NCBI GenBank assembly: GCA_947367415.1
Contig: CANBEE010000060.1
Coordinates: 1 to 12,388, forward strand
Direction of reading: 5' to 3'
DNA from: an uncultured Bacteroidales bacterium
GTDB taxonomy: Bacteria; Bacteroidota; Bacteroidia; Bacteroidales; Bacteroidaceae
Length of the DNA stretch: 12,388 bases
The notes beneath the pieces were generated by a model. That model made no database searches. It was not told where the DNA came from and saw nothing but the letters and a program-made list of their open reading frames with translations. Made by a program: the position numbers and the translations under genes. Below, one piece after another: positions 6,089 to 12,388 of the stretch (position 1 is its first letter; each line of letters starts with the position of its first letter).

Positions 6089-7402
6089 TTATAATATGGG
6101 ATGGTCTTCGTGGAAGGCTCTCATGCGCTCTTCCATGATGGGGTAGAGGTCGTCTCTCATGCGTGAGGTGCAGGCTCTCACTCCCTGTTGCTCGCTTCCG
6201 GTAGTGGAGAGCGATATGCTGCTGACTCCGTAATATAGGAGTTCTCTCAGTAGTTCGCCGCTGCTCATGTTGCCATATCCGATGGTGAAGAAGAAACCGT
6301 CGCCCACGGCTTGTGTCACGTCGTAGTCGTAGACGATATGGAAGCCGTTGTCGGTGAAGATTTTTTTCATCTTCTCTGCCCGCAGGGCATATTCCCGAGT
6401 GTCCTCCACGAAGTTGATGGTACCCTCGGTGGAGAGTCGCAGCATCTCAGCGTAGGCGTATTGGGTGGAGGCAGTGCATCCTGAGGTTATCATATATAGG
6501 ATAGATGCGATGAGTGTCTGCCCAAACACGCCAGCATCGTGATAGCGCTCCGCAAGAGCGGGGAAGTGGCGGTCGAACAGCTTGTCGCTGATGCATGTTA
6601 GAGCCATACGTTGTCCGGCATAGCTGAAAATCTTCGAAGCCGAAAGCATCAGGATATAGTTGTCGGTGTAACGGGCTACGGTGGGGGCAAAGGGAGGCTC
6701 GAAGGGGTGACCCATATCGTGGCGGAAGTCCATGCAGAAGTAGGCCAGGTCTTCCATGACGATGATATCGTGCTTCGTGGCCAGCTTGCCTATCGTGGCC
6801 AGCTCTTCTTCTTCGAGGCAGATCCAGGCGGGGTTGTTCGGGTTGGAGTAGATGATGGCTGCGATGTTTCCCTGCTGCAACATGCTTTCCAGCTTCGCTC
6901 CCAGGGCAGCACCGCGGTAGTGATATATATCAAACTCCTCCCATTCGGCTCCGATGACTCTGAGCTGTGACTTCTGAATGGGGAAGCCGGGGTCGATGAA
7001 CAGCACCTTGTTCTTGCCGGGTGTACGCTGGGTGCAGGCGATGAACGAGCCGAACGAGCCGGCCACGCTACCTACGGTAGGCACGCATGAACGCTCTGAT
7101 ATGTCGATGTCGAGGAATGCCTTGACAAAGCGTGAGGCTTCGCGCTTAAGCTCCGGTATGCCGGCTGCTGCGGGGTATTGTGAACCTACGCCACGGTCGA
7201 GCGCAGCCTTCTCGGCCTCCACGCCATAGCGGTTGACCGGTAGCCCCGGGGAGCCTTGATCCATGCGGATAAAGGGGATGCCCGTCTTCCTTTCCAGATA
7301 TTGGGCAATGAGCAGTATTTCGCCGATAGTAGCTGTCGAGAGATTGGCGATGTGGCACGCTTGGGCTGCCTGTTCTACTAATGCTTCGTTGAATATCTTC
7401 AT
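6089..7402 (-). CDS. PLP-dependent class I/II aminotransferase
   Basis: A 437-residue fold-type I aminotransferase. The Schiff-base lysine is K257 in SASKIFSYAGQR, with R265 as phosphate contact. YSNPNNPAW (185-193) carries the conserved Asn of the NPxNP motif, and EDLAYFCMDF (217-226) contains the D218/Y221 pair that contacts the pyridine ring. The N-terminus has the substrate-side string MDQGSPGLP (47-55). It lies between iorB (58 bases upstream) and the ligase gene (23 bases downstream), all on one strand. Context makes it the likely aromatic aminotransferase that interconverts Phe/Tyr/Trp with arylpyruvates. Substrate specificity is inferred, and an Ala/Asp-type donor activity cannot be excluded. 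No Shine-Dalgarno sequence; the ATG is preceded by an A/C-rich stretch. Confidence 0.9.
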   Translation of the reverse strand: MKIFNEALVEQAAQACHIANLSTATIGEILLIAQYLERKTGIPFIRMDQGSPGLPVNRYGVEAEKAALDRGVGSQYPAAAGIPELKREASRFVKAFLDIDISERSCVPTVGSVAGSFGSFIACTQRTPGKNKVLFIDPGFPIQKSQLRVIGAEWEEFDIYHYRGAALGAKLESMLQQGNIAAIIYSNPNNPAWICLEEEELATIGKLATKHDIIVMEDLAYFCMDFRHDMGHPFEPPFAPTVARYTDNYILMLSASKIFSYAGQRMALTCISDKLFDRHFPALAERYHDAGVFGQTLIASILYMITSGCTASTQYAYAEMLRLSTEGTINFVEDTREYALRAEKMKKIFTDNGFHIVYDYDVTQAVGDGFFFTIGYGNMSSGELLRELLYYGVSSISLSTTGSEQQGVRACTSRMRDDLYPIMEERMRAFHEDHPIL

Positions 7403-7460
7403 TATTGTTCTTGTTGTCTAAGACTGATTAGGATTACCTGGGGTGTTCTAAATCTGCGTA

Positions 7461-8033
7461 CTACACCGCTGCCAGGCCCAAATCGAATGCTCTTTGGTTG
7501 GCCTTGACTACCTCCTCGCCTTTTCGTGCAAACACGCGGGCTATGCTCTCGCGCAATTGCTCGGGGCTGAGTATCTCGATGAACTTTGCCGCCATGCCCA
7601 GCAGAATCACGTTGGCGCTCTTGGGCAAACTGTTGGCCTTGGCTATGTCATCGATGGGGAGGCTCACGGTGTGAGGCAGTGCGGCAAGCTCGGCTTCGAT
7701 GTCCTGCTCCTCGGGGTAGTTGGGGATGTTCTTGAAGGGGTGCGAAGAGGTCACCACGCATCCTTTGTCGTGCAGATACTGTACGTATCGCAATGCCTCC
7801 ATCGGCTCCATGGAGATGATGAGGTCGGCTGTACCCTGCTTGATGAGGTCAGAATGGATAATCTCGGTTGACAAGCGTAGGTTGGACTGTACATCGCCGC
7901 CTCTTTGGCTCATGCCGTGCACCTCGGCCTGCTTCAGGCTCAGCCCCGCCACGGCTGCTGCATCACCGATGATTGTGGCTATGGTGAGGATACCTTGTCC
8001 GCCCACGCCGGCTAATATGATGTCTTTCTTCAT
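7461..8033 (-). CDS. iorB: Indolepyruvate ferredoxin oxidoreductase, beta subunit
   Basis: A 190-residue protein of the pyruvate:ferredoxin oxidoreductase gamma-domain family, the small subunit of indolepyruvate (arylpyruvate) oxidoreductase. GVGGQGILT at 9-17 is the family's glycine-rich loop, and EVHGMSQRGG at 37-46 is the second conserved block. With IorA it catalyses arylpyruvate + CoA + oxidised ferredoxin to arylacetyl-CoA + CO2 + reduced ferredoxin, in the cytoplasm. The start chosen is the ATG at 8033 (MKKDIILAG): it lies one base after the iorA stop and matches family N-termini. An upstream in-frame start at 8081 would add 16 unrelated residues read from inside iorA. The near-overlap implies translational coupling with iorA. 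Confidence 0.93.
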   Translation of the reverse strand: MKKDIILAGVGGQGILTIATIIGDAAAVAGLSLKQAEVHGMSQRGGDVQSNLRLSTEIIHSDLIKQGTADLIISMEPMEALRYVQYLHDKGCVVTSSHPFKNIPNYPEEQDIEAELAALPHTVSLPIDDIAKANSLPKSANVILLGMAAKFIEILSPEQLRESIARVFARKGEEVVKANQRAFDLGLAAV

Positions 8034-8034
8034 G

Positions 8035-9621
8035 TTACTTTTTATTTCTGAGTTTGCGTTTGAGGGTCTGCATACATTCACGACGTGGAATGATGACGGA
8101 GACGCCCTTATACTCTATCTCTTGGCGCAGGATATGGGTAATCTCCTCCATGTTCTTGGGCAGGGGAACTACCACATGCAGATGCTCGGGCTCTACACCC
8201 AAGCCGAGGCATATAGCTTCGAACTTGTTGGTGCCTGCCGAATCCTGTCCGCCCGTCATGGCGGTGGTCAGATTGTCGGAGATGATAACCGTGATGGGGC
8301 TATGGTCGTTGATGGCATCCAAGAGTCCTGTCATGCCCGAATGGGTGAAGGTGGAGTCACCAATCACTGCTATGGAGGGATGGGCACCTGCGTCGGCTGC
8401 ACCCTTGGCCATTGTGATGGAGGCACCCATATCTACGCAACTGTCGATGCTTCTGAACGGGGGTAGGGCACCGAGGGTGTAGCAACCTATGTCACCGAAG
8501 ATGCGTGCGTCTTCGTACTCTGCCACTACCTTGTTCAGTGCGTCATACACGTCGCGGTGTCCACAACCTTGACATAGGGCAGGGGGGCGTGCTACGATAT
8601 GCTGGGCTACAGCGAATGCCGGGGTCTGCTCTATGCCCAATGCTTTGCCTACACTGTCGGGAGTCAGCTCACCCATTCTCGGGAGGTCGCCAGTGAGTCG
8701 GCCCTTGATGGGATAGTTGCTTCCCAGTAGGCCTTTCACTTGCTCCTCTACCAAGGGTTGTCCGTCCTCGGCAATCAATAATGACTCGCATTGGTTGGCA
8801 AGCTCCTTGATCAAAGCCTCGGGTAGGGGGTACTGTGAGATTTTCAATACGGGGAAACCGTGCTCTTTCGGTTGGTTCTCCATAATATAATTATAGGCGA
8901 TGCCGCAGGCGATGATGCCAAGCTCGGATTTCTGTTCTCTGAATACGGATTTGTTGTAGGGCGACTTCTCCGAAGAGGCCAATAGCAGGGGTTGCTTCTC
9001 TACAAGTGAGGCGTATTGACGGCGGGCATTGCCTGGGAGCAGTACCCAGTGGGTGCGCTCGTTGTCGAGGTGGAGCGGATTTTGAGGCTGAGCCTTACCA
9101 ACCACAACACCAGCACGAGAGTGGGCTAGGCGGGTAACGATGCGCAGCAATACCGGGAGCTTCAGCTCTTCAGACAGGCTGAAGGCATAGGGCATGATGT
9201 CGTAGGCCTCTTGCTGGGTCGATGGCTCCAGGATGGGAATCATGGCAAACTTGCCATAGAAGCGTGAGTCCTGCTCGTTCTGTGATGAGTGCATGGAAGG
9301 ATCGTCGGCTGCCAATACCACTACACCGCCGTTGACACCTGTGATAGCAGAGTTGACAAAGGCATCGGCGGCAACATTCATGCCCACGTGTTTCATGCAC
9401 ACTAGTGCGCGTTTCCCTGCATACGACATGCCTAAGGCTGCCTCCATGGCCGTCTTCTCATTTGTGCACCAGCGGCTGCGCACTTCGGGTGCATGGGTCT
9501 GTATATACTCAGTGATTTCTGTCGAGGGTGTTCCCGGATAGGCATACACTCCACTGATGCCGGCATGTACTGCTCCGAGGGCTACGGCCTCGTCACCTAA
9601 AAGCAATTTTCTTTCTATCAT
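8035..9621 (-). CDS. iorA: Indolepyruvate ferredoxin oxidoreductase, alpha subunit (no ferredoxin domain)
   Basis: A 528-residue large subunit of the thiamine-diphosphate enzyme that oxidatively decarboxylates arylpyruvates. The N-terminal oxidoreductase domain begins with YAYPGTPSTEI (about 26-36). The C-terminal thiamine-diphosphate domain has CQGCGHR at 350-356, GDIGCYT at 376-382, and the cofactor block from GDSTFTHSG (421-429) to the SDN at 448-450. Unlike archaeal-type IorA of 600 or more residues, it stops shortly after IIPRREC and lacks the C-terminal pair of CxxCxxCxxxC clusters. iorB begins after a single base, so nothing has been lost to a nearby frameshift. The start is the ATG at 9621. 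A longer frame from a TTG at 9660 is rejected because that codon lies inside the promoter's -7 box. First gene of the operon. Confidence 0.93.
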   Translation of the reverse strand: MIERKLLLGDEAVALGAVHAGISGVYAYPGTPSTEITEYIQTHAPEVRSRWCTNEKTAMEAALGMSYAGKRALVCMKHVGMNVAADAFVNSAITGVNGGVVVLAADDPSMHSSQNEQDSRFYGKFAMIPILEPSTQQEAYDIMPYAFSLSEELKLPVLLRIVTRLAHSRAGVVVGKAQPQNPLHLDNERTHWVLLPGNARRQYASLVEKQPLLLASSEKSPYNKSVFREQKSELGIIACGIAYNYIMENQPKEHGFPVLKISQYPLPEALIKELANQCESLLIAEDGQPLVEEQVKGLLGSNYPIKGRLTGDLPRMGELTPDSVGKALGIEQTPAFAVAQHIVARPPALCQGCGHRDVYDALNKVVAEYEDARIFGDIGCYTLGALPPFRSIDSCVDMGASITMAKGAADAGAHPSIAVIGDSTFTHSGMTGLLDAINDHSPITVIISDNLTTAMTGGQDSAGTNKFEAICLGLGVEPEHLHVVVPLPKNMEEITHILRQEIEYKGVSVIIPRRECMQTLKRKLRNKK

Positions 9622-9657
9622 ATATGATAATGTTTTGTCGTTTTTACCTTTAATGCG

Positions 9658-9665
9658 CAAAGATA
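9658..9665 (-). promoter_or_regulatory. -7 box of the iorA operon promoter
   Basis: Read on the minus strand, TATCTTTG is a perfect TAnnTTTG box, 36 bases before the iorA ATG. Transcription would begin near 9652, giving a leader of about 30 bases. The -33 position (about 9687-9690, TGTA) is a poor match to TTTG, which suggests a weak or activator-dependent promoter for all five genes. Confidence 0.65.
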
Positions 9666-9957
9666 CTCCTTTTTTTTATTTCAGCTTACACTTTGTTCTC
9701 ATTATTACCTTTTATATATGATTTTGTAATAATCTTCTATTGTTATTCTTTCGATACCAAGTATGTTCTCTCGGTAGGAATTGTGTTTGTAGGGGAAATA
9801 TATGGATGTAAAATTGTACAAATTTGCATAGCGGTTGTAGGTGATAGTATAGATATGTGTTATTGTACAAATATTCATTCAATATTGTGTTATAGTTAAT
9901 TGTATATGTTGCATTTACTAAATATGAGCAAAATTGTTTGTTTGGTCAGAATACCGC
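9666..9957. other. AT-rich divergent intergenic region
   Basis: Upstream part of the 577-base gap between iorA and the YhcH-family gene. It is AT-rich compared with the flanking genes and holds a run of nine T at 9669-9677 and a duplicated ATTGTACAAAT element (9813, 9862). A 68-codon frame beginning at a TTG (9693) has no start region, motif or plausible composition, so I treat the stretch as non-coding. I see no tRNA, riboswitch or transposon end in it. Confidence 0.6.
9813..9872. repeat. Paired ATTGTACAAAT elements, possible operator
   Basis: The 11-mer ATTGTACAAAT occurs at 9813-9823 and again at 9862-9872, 49 bases apart start to start. Each contains the palindrome TTGTACAA, the shape expected for a homodimeric repressor or activator site. 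A shorter related string, TGTACAAA, occurs at 9967-9974 at the start of the small ORF. The function is inferred from symmetry and duplication only. Confidence 0.4.
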
Positions 9958-10092
9958 ATGGAAAAATGTACAAAAACACACGCTTTCTGTGTATCGCTCT
10001 TGGTTGTGATTTGCTGTTTGTCCTTGTCTGCTGATAAGTGTGGACTCTTGTCTGAGGAAGTGAGTTCGGATGAGACGGATTCCTTAGAATGA
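9958..10092 (+). CDS. Possible 44-residue secreted peptide
   Basis: ATG at 9958 to TGA at 10090-10092. The 44 residues have signal-peptide layout: a basic start (MEKCTKTH), a hydrophobic core of about 15 residues (FCVSLLVVICCLSLS), an SLSA cleavage-like site, then an acidic Ser/Glu/Asp-rich tail of about 19 residues that starts DKCGLLSEE. There are five cysteines in all; one would remain in the mature part. I recognise no family. It sits in the divergent region, about 100 bases before the YhcH-family ATG and before that gene's promoter, so it would need its own promoter, and none is clear. Codon use is rich in TTG and TGT, unlike the neighbouring genes. It could be a real small protein or a chance frame; the layout is the only argument for it. 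Confidence 0.35.
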   Translation: MEKCTKTHAFCVSLLVVICCLSLSADKCGLLSEEVSSDETDSLE

Positions 10093-10112
10093 ACGTTTTT
10101 TCGGGCCGTATA

Positions 10113-10144
10113 TTTGGAGGTTAGGAAGATAATACTTACATTTG
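10113..10144 (+). promoter_or_regulatory. Consensus Bacteroidetes promoter of the YhcH-family gene
   Basis: TTTG at 10113-10116 and TACATTTG at 10137-10144 are perfect -33 and -7 boxes with a 20-base spacer. Transcription should start near 10150, leaving an AT-rich leader of about 50 bases before the ATG at 10199. This is the best promoter in the window and may also drive glgB. Confidence 0.85.
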
Positions 10145-10198
10145 CACTATTGCGAATGAAATTTGGAATATATATTATAACATCAAAAAACTAAAGCC

Positions 10199-10639
10199 AT
10201 GGTAATAGACAATCTGAAAAATTTGCGCGACTATGCTTCGCTGAATCCCCTGTTTGCGCAGGCTATTGATTACATTGAGACTACCGACCTCAAGGCTCTC
10301 GAACCAGGAAAAATCGTTCTTGTAGAGAATGAATTGATTGTCAACGTTAACGAGATTGGCCCCAAGACCAAGGAAGAGGCCAAGCTGGAGACGCATGATG
10401 AATACATCGACATACAGATACCGTTGACTGGTGTAGAGCAGATGGGCTATACCCAGCGTGCCGACCTTCCCGAAGCTCCTTACGATGCCGTTAAGGATTT
10501 AACGTTGTATGAGGGCTTGGCCGATGACTATCTCACTGTGAAGCCAGGTATGTTTACTCTCTTCTTCCCCTCTGACGGACATGCTCCCGGTATCACCCCG
10601 ACAGGGCTGAAGAAGATAATCGTGAAGGTGAAGGGATAA
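10199..10639 (+). CDS. YhcH/YjgK/YiaL-family (DUF386) protein
   Basis: A 146-residue cupin-like protein of the YhcH/YjgK/YiaL family (EbgC and TabA are relatives). The typical metal-site residues are visible: ETHDEYIDIQ at 64-73 (E64, H66, E68) and SDGHAPGI at 125-132 (H128), with the C-terminal KKIIVKV strand. The length matches the family's usual 150 or so. Members are tied to sugar metabolism (sialic acid and beta-galactoside operons, possibly anomerases) or to biofilm control (TabA), so the precise role here is open. The ATG at 10199 follows an A-rich leader. It has a strong promoter of its own and is followed 60 bases later by glgB on the same strand, suggesting a carbohydrate-related transcription unit. 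Confidence 0.9.
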   Translation: MVIDNLKNLRDYASLNPLFAQAIDYIETTDLKALEPGKIVLVENELIVNVNEIGPKTKEEAKLETHDEYIDIQIPLTGVEQMGYTQRADLPEAPYDAVKDLTLYEGLADDYLTVKPGMFTLFFPSDGHAPGITPTGLKKIIVKVKG

Positions 10640-10703
10640 TTATGAATTTTGAATTATGAATTCTTTTCGTGAGACATATTAATTCTTGAATTAGTAATTA
10701 TGA
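10638..10703. repeat. AATTATGA microrepeats between the YhcH-family gene and glgB
   Basis: AATTATGAATT occurs twice with a 14-base period (10638-10648, 10652-10662), overlapping the stop codon of the gene before. AATTATGA occurs again at 10696-10703 over the glgB start codon, and once more after the MORN gene (3233-3240). Such AT-rich strings are common between genes in Bacteroidales. No terminator or clear promoter lies in this gap. Confidence 0.6.
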
Positions 10704-12337
10704 GCAAGCTAAAACTTATCGAAAACGATCCGTGGCTCGAACCATACGAACCCGCGATTCAGGGGCGCTACGACTACTATGTACGCCGCAAGAACGAACT
10801 CACAGACAACGGTGCCAAGAAACTGAAAGATGTGGCTTGTGGTCACAAGTACTATGGTTTGCACAAGACAAAGAAGGGCTGGACATTCCGCGAGTGGGCA
10901 CCCAACGCTACGGAGATATATCTCATAGGTGACTTCAACGGGTGGCAGGAGAAGCCCGAGTATAAGCTCACTCGACTCAACGGACATGGCGATTGGGAGG
11001 TGAATCTGCCTGCCGATGCCATCCACCACGAAGACTATTATAAGATGAAGGTCTACTGGGAAGGCGGCTCAGGCGAGCGCATCCCTGCTTATGTTCGTCG
11101 TGTGGTACAAGATGAGAATACCTACCTGTTCAGTGCACAGGTGTGGGAGCCGGAGCCCTATGAGTTCAAGGTAAAGAAGTTCAAACCCAATACCTCTCCC
11201 CTGCTCATCTACGAATGTCATGTGGGCATGTCGGGCGAGGAGGAGAAGGTGTCTACCTATAATGAGTTCCGCGAGAAGGTGTTGCCGCGCGTGATTGCTG
11301 CAGGATACAACTGTATACAGATTATGGCCATTCAGGAGCACCCCTACTATGGCTCGTTTGGTTACCACGTGTCAAACTTCTTCGCAGCATCGTCGCGTCA
11401 GGGTACTCCCGAGGAACTCAAGCAACTCATCGATGAGGCTCATGCCAACGGCATTGCTGTGATCATGGATATGGTGCAGTCTCACGCCGTGAAGAATGTG
11501 CTTGAGGGTATCGGCAACTTGGCCGGTGATCCCAACCAATATTTCTATCCCGGTGACCGTCATGAACATCCGGCTTGGGACTCGCTCTGCTTCGACTACT
11601 CCAAGAACGATGTGGTGTGCTTCCTGCTCTCTAACTGCCGCTTCTGGATGGAGGAGTATAAGTTCGACGGCTTCCGCTTCGACGGTGTCACCTCTATGCT
11701 CTACCGCAGCCACGGCTTGGGCGAAGCCTTCTGTGGTTATGGCGACTACTACAACCTGAATCAGGACGGCGATGCCATCTGTTACCTCACTCTGGCCAAT
11801 GCCCTCATCCACGAGCTCAACAAGAATGCTATCACCATTGCCGAGGAGGTATCGGGCATGCCCGGCTTGGCGGCCCCCATCAAGAACGGCGGCTACGGCT
11901 TCGACTACCGCATGGCCATGAACGTGCCCGACTACTGGATCAAGCTAATCAAGGAGCAGACCGATGAGAACTGGAAGCCCACCAGCATGTTTTGGGAGGT
12001 GACCAACCGCCGTCAGGACGAGAAGACCATCTCGTATGCCGAGAGCCACGACCAGGCACTCGTGGGCGACAAGACCATCATCTTCCGTCTTGTGGACTCG
12101 GATATGTACTGGCACTTCCAGAAGGGCGACGAGAACTACATGGCCCATCGCGGTATCGCACTACACAAGATGATACGCCTGCTCACGGCATCGACCATCA
12201 ACGGTGGTTACCTCAATTTCATGGGCAATGAGTTTGGCCATCCTGAGTGGATCGACTTCCCACGCGAGGGCAACGGCTGGAGCTATAAGTATGCCCGTCG
12301 TCAGTGGTGCCTTGTGGACAACGACAAACTCTGCTAC
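10700..12337 (+). CDS. glgB: 1,4-alpha-glucan branching enzyme, 3' end missing
   Basis: The first 546 codons of a glycogen branching enzyme, which cuts alpha-1,4 glucan chains and re-joins them through alpha-1,6 bonds. A CBM48-like domain lies near residues 55-150 (FREWAPNA at 63-70). The GH13 barrel shows DMVQSH at 257-262, the nucleophile D328 in FRFDGVTSM, the acid/base E382 in AEEVSG, and D451 in ESHDQALVGDK. GNEFGHPEWIDFPR and a W-S-Y-K-Y-A-R-R-Q-W stretch near the end are typical of the eukaryote-like GH13_8 subfamily found in Bacteroidetes, not the E. coli type. Full-length relatives have about 660-690 residues, so roughly a fifth is missing. The true sequence ends at 12337. The frame stays open for 17 more codons only because the attached adapter happens to lack a stop there. 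The start lacks a Shine-Dalgarno sequence, as usual here. Confidence 0.95.
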
Positions 12338-12388
12338 CTGTCTCTTATACACATCTCCGAGCCCACGAGACTCGACGTCATCTCGTAT
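12338..12388 (+). other. Illumina Nextera adapter contamination
   Basis: 12338-12356 is the 19-base Tn5 mosaic end (reverse strand form), 12357-12371 is the Nextera read-2 tail CCGAGCCCACGAGAC, 12372-12379 (TCGACGTC) is an 8-base i7 index, and 12380-12388 (ATCTCGTAT) is the start of the P7 adapter. The parts occur in the exact library order. The sequence is synthetic and should be trimmed. Confidence 0.98.

Noticed and set aside
8034..8081. Longer iorB overlapping the end of iorA
   Set aside because: The 16 extra residues do not resemble the family, while the ATG at 8033 gives the usual MKKDIILAGVGGQG start.
8035..8082. Frameshift as the cause of the missing IorA ferredoxin domain
   Set aside because: iorB starts one base after the iorA stop, so there is no leftover sequence that could encode CxxC clusters in another frame.
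9622..9660. Longer iorA from a TTG at 9660
   Set aside because: The TTG is part of the TATCTTTG promoter box, so it would not be in the transcript; family members begin at the MIERKLLLGDEA start.
9693..9899. 68-codon plus-strand ORF in the AT-rich gap
   Set aside because: It has a TTG start with no supporting context, low-complexity AT-driven residues, and no family resemblance.
1..12337. Mobile element, prophage, defence or biosynthetic island
   Set aside because: No transposase, integrase, phage, toxin or nuclease-like gene is present, and no inverted-repeat ends or target duplications were seen.
12161..12352. Minus-strand 63-codon ORF starting MYKRQ at the contig end
   Set aside because: Its start and first codons are translated from the Nextera mosaic end, and the rest is antisense to glgB.

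Overview
The window looks like a metagenome-derived contig end from a Bacteroidales bacterium (Prevotella/Bacteroides-like; the genus is a guess). The reasons are Bacteroidetes-type promoters (TAnnTTTG -7 boxes, in two places with a TTTG-like -33 box about 20 bp upstream), A-rich start regions without Shine-Dalgarno sequences, short AATTATGA intergenic repeats, and a gene set (secreted C69 dipeptidase, eukaryote-like GH13 branching enzyme, short IorA) familiar from gut Bacteroidales. The last 51 bases (12338-12388) are not genomic: they are Illumina Nextera adapter, index and the start of P7.

Layout. 1-75: 3' tail of an unidentified gene. 291-1934 (+): secreted C69-family dipeptidase, closed by a strong intrinsic terminator. 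2066-3220 (+): exported protein with 14 tandem MORN repeats, whose promoter sits so close to the ATG that the mRNA may be leaderless. 3281-4087 (+): inositol-monophosphatase family enzyme. A 32-bp perfect palindrome (4225-4256) separates it from a convergent five-gene minus-strand operon, transcribed in the order iorA (9621-8035), iorB (8033-7461), PLP aminotransferase (7402-6089), phenylacetate-CoA ligase (6065-4764), tandem-ACT protein (4675-4265). 9622-10198 is a mostly non-coding, AT-rich divergent region with a promoter for each side, a duplicated ATTGTACAAAT element and a possible 44-residue secreted peptide gene. 10199-10639 (+): YhcH/YjgK/YiaL-family protein. 10700-12337 (+): glycogen branching enzyme, cut at the contig end.

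The coherent system here is the minus-strand operon. An aminotransferase would interconvert aromatic amino acids and arylpyruvates, IorAB would interconvert arylpyruvate and arylacetyl-CoA with ferredoxin, and the ligase would interconvert arylacetyl-CoA and free arylacetate. Run one way it ferments Phe/Tyr/Trp to arylacetates; run the other way it makes aromatic amino acids from scavenged arylacetates. The ACT protein is a plausible amino-acid sensor. The IorA here lacks the usual C-terminal ferredoxin domain. I see no phage, transposon, CRISPR array or defence system, and no clear candidate for a wholly new system. The most novel-looking items are the small secreted ORF, the paired palindromic elements near it, and the ferredoxin-less IorA.
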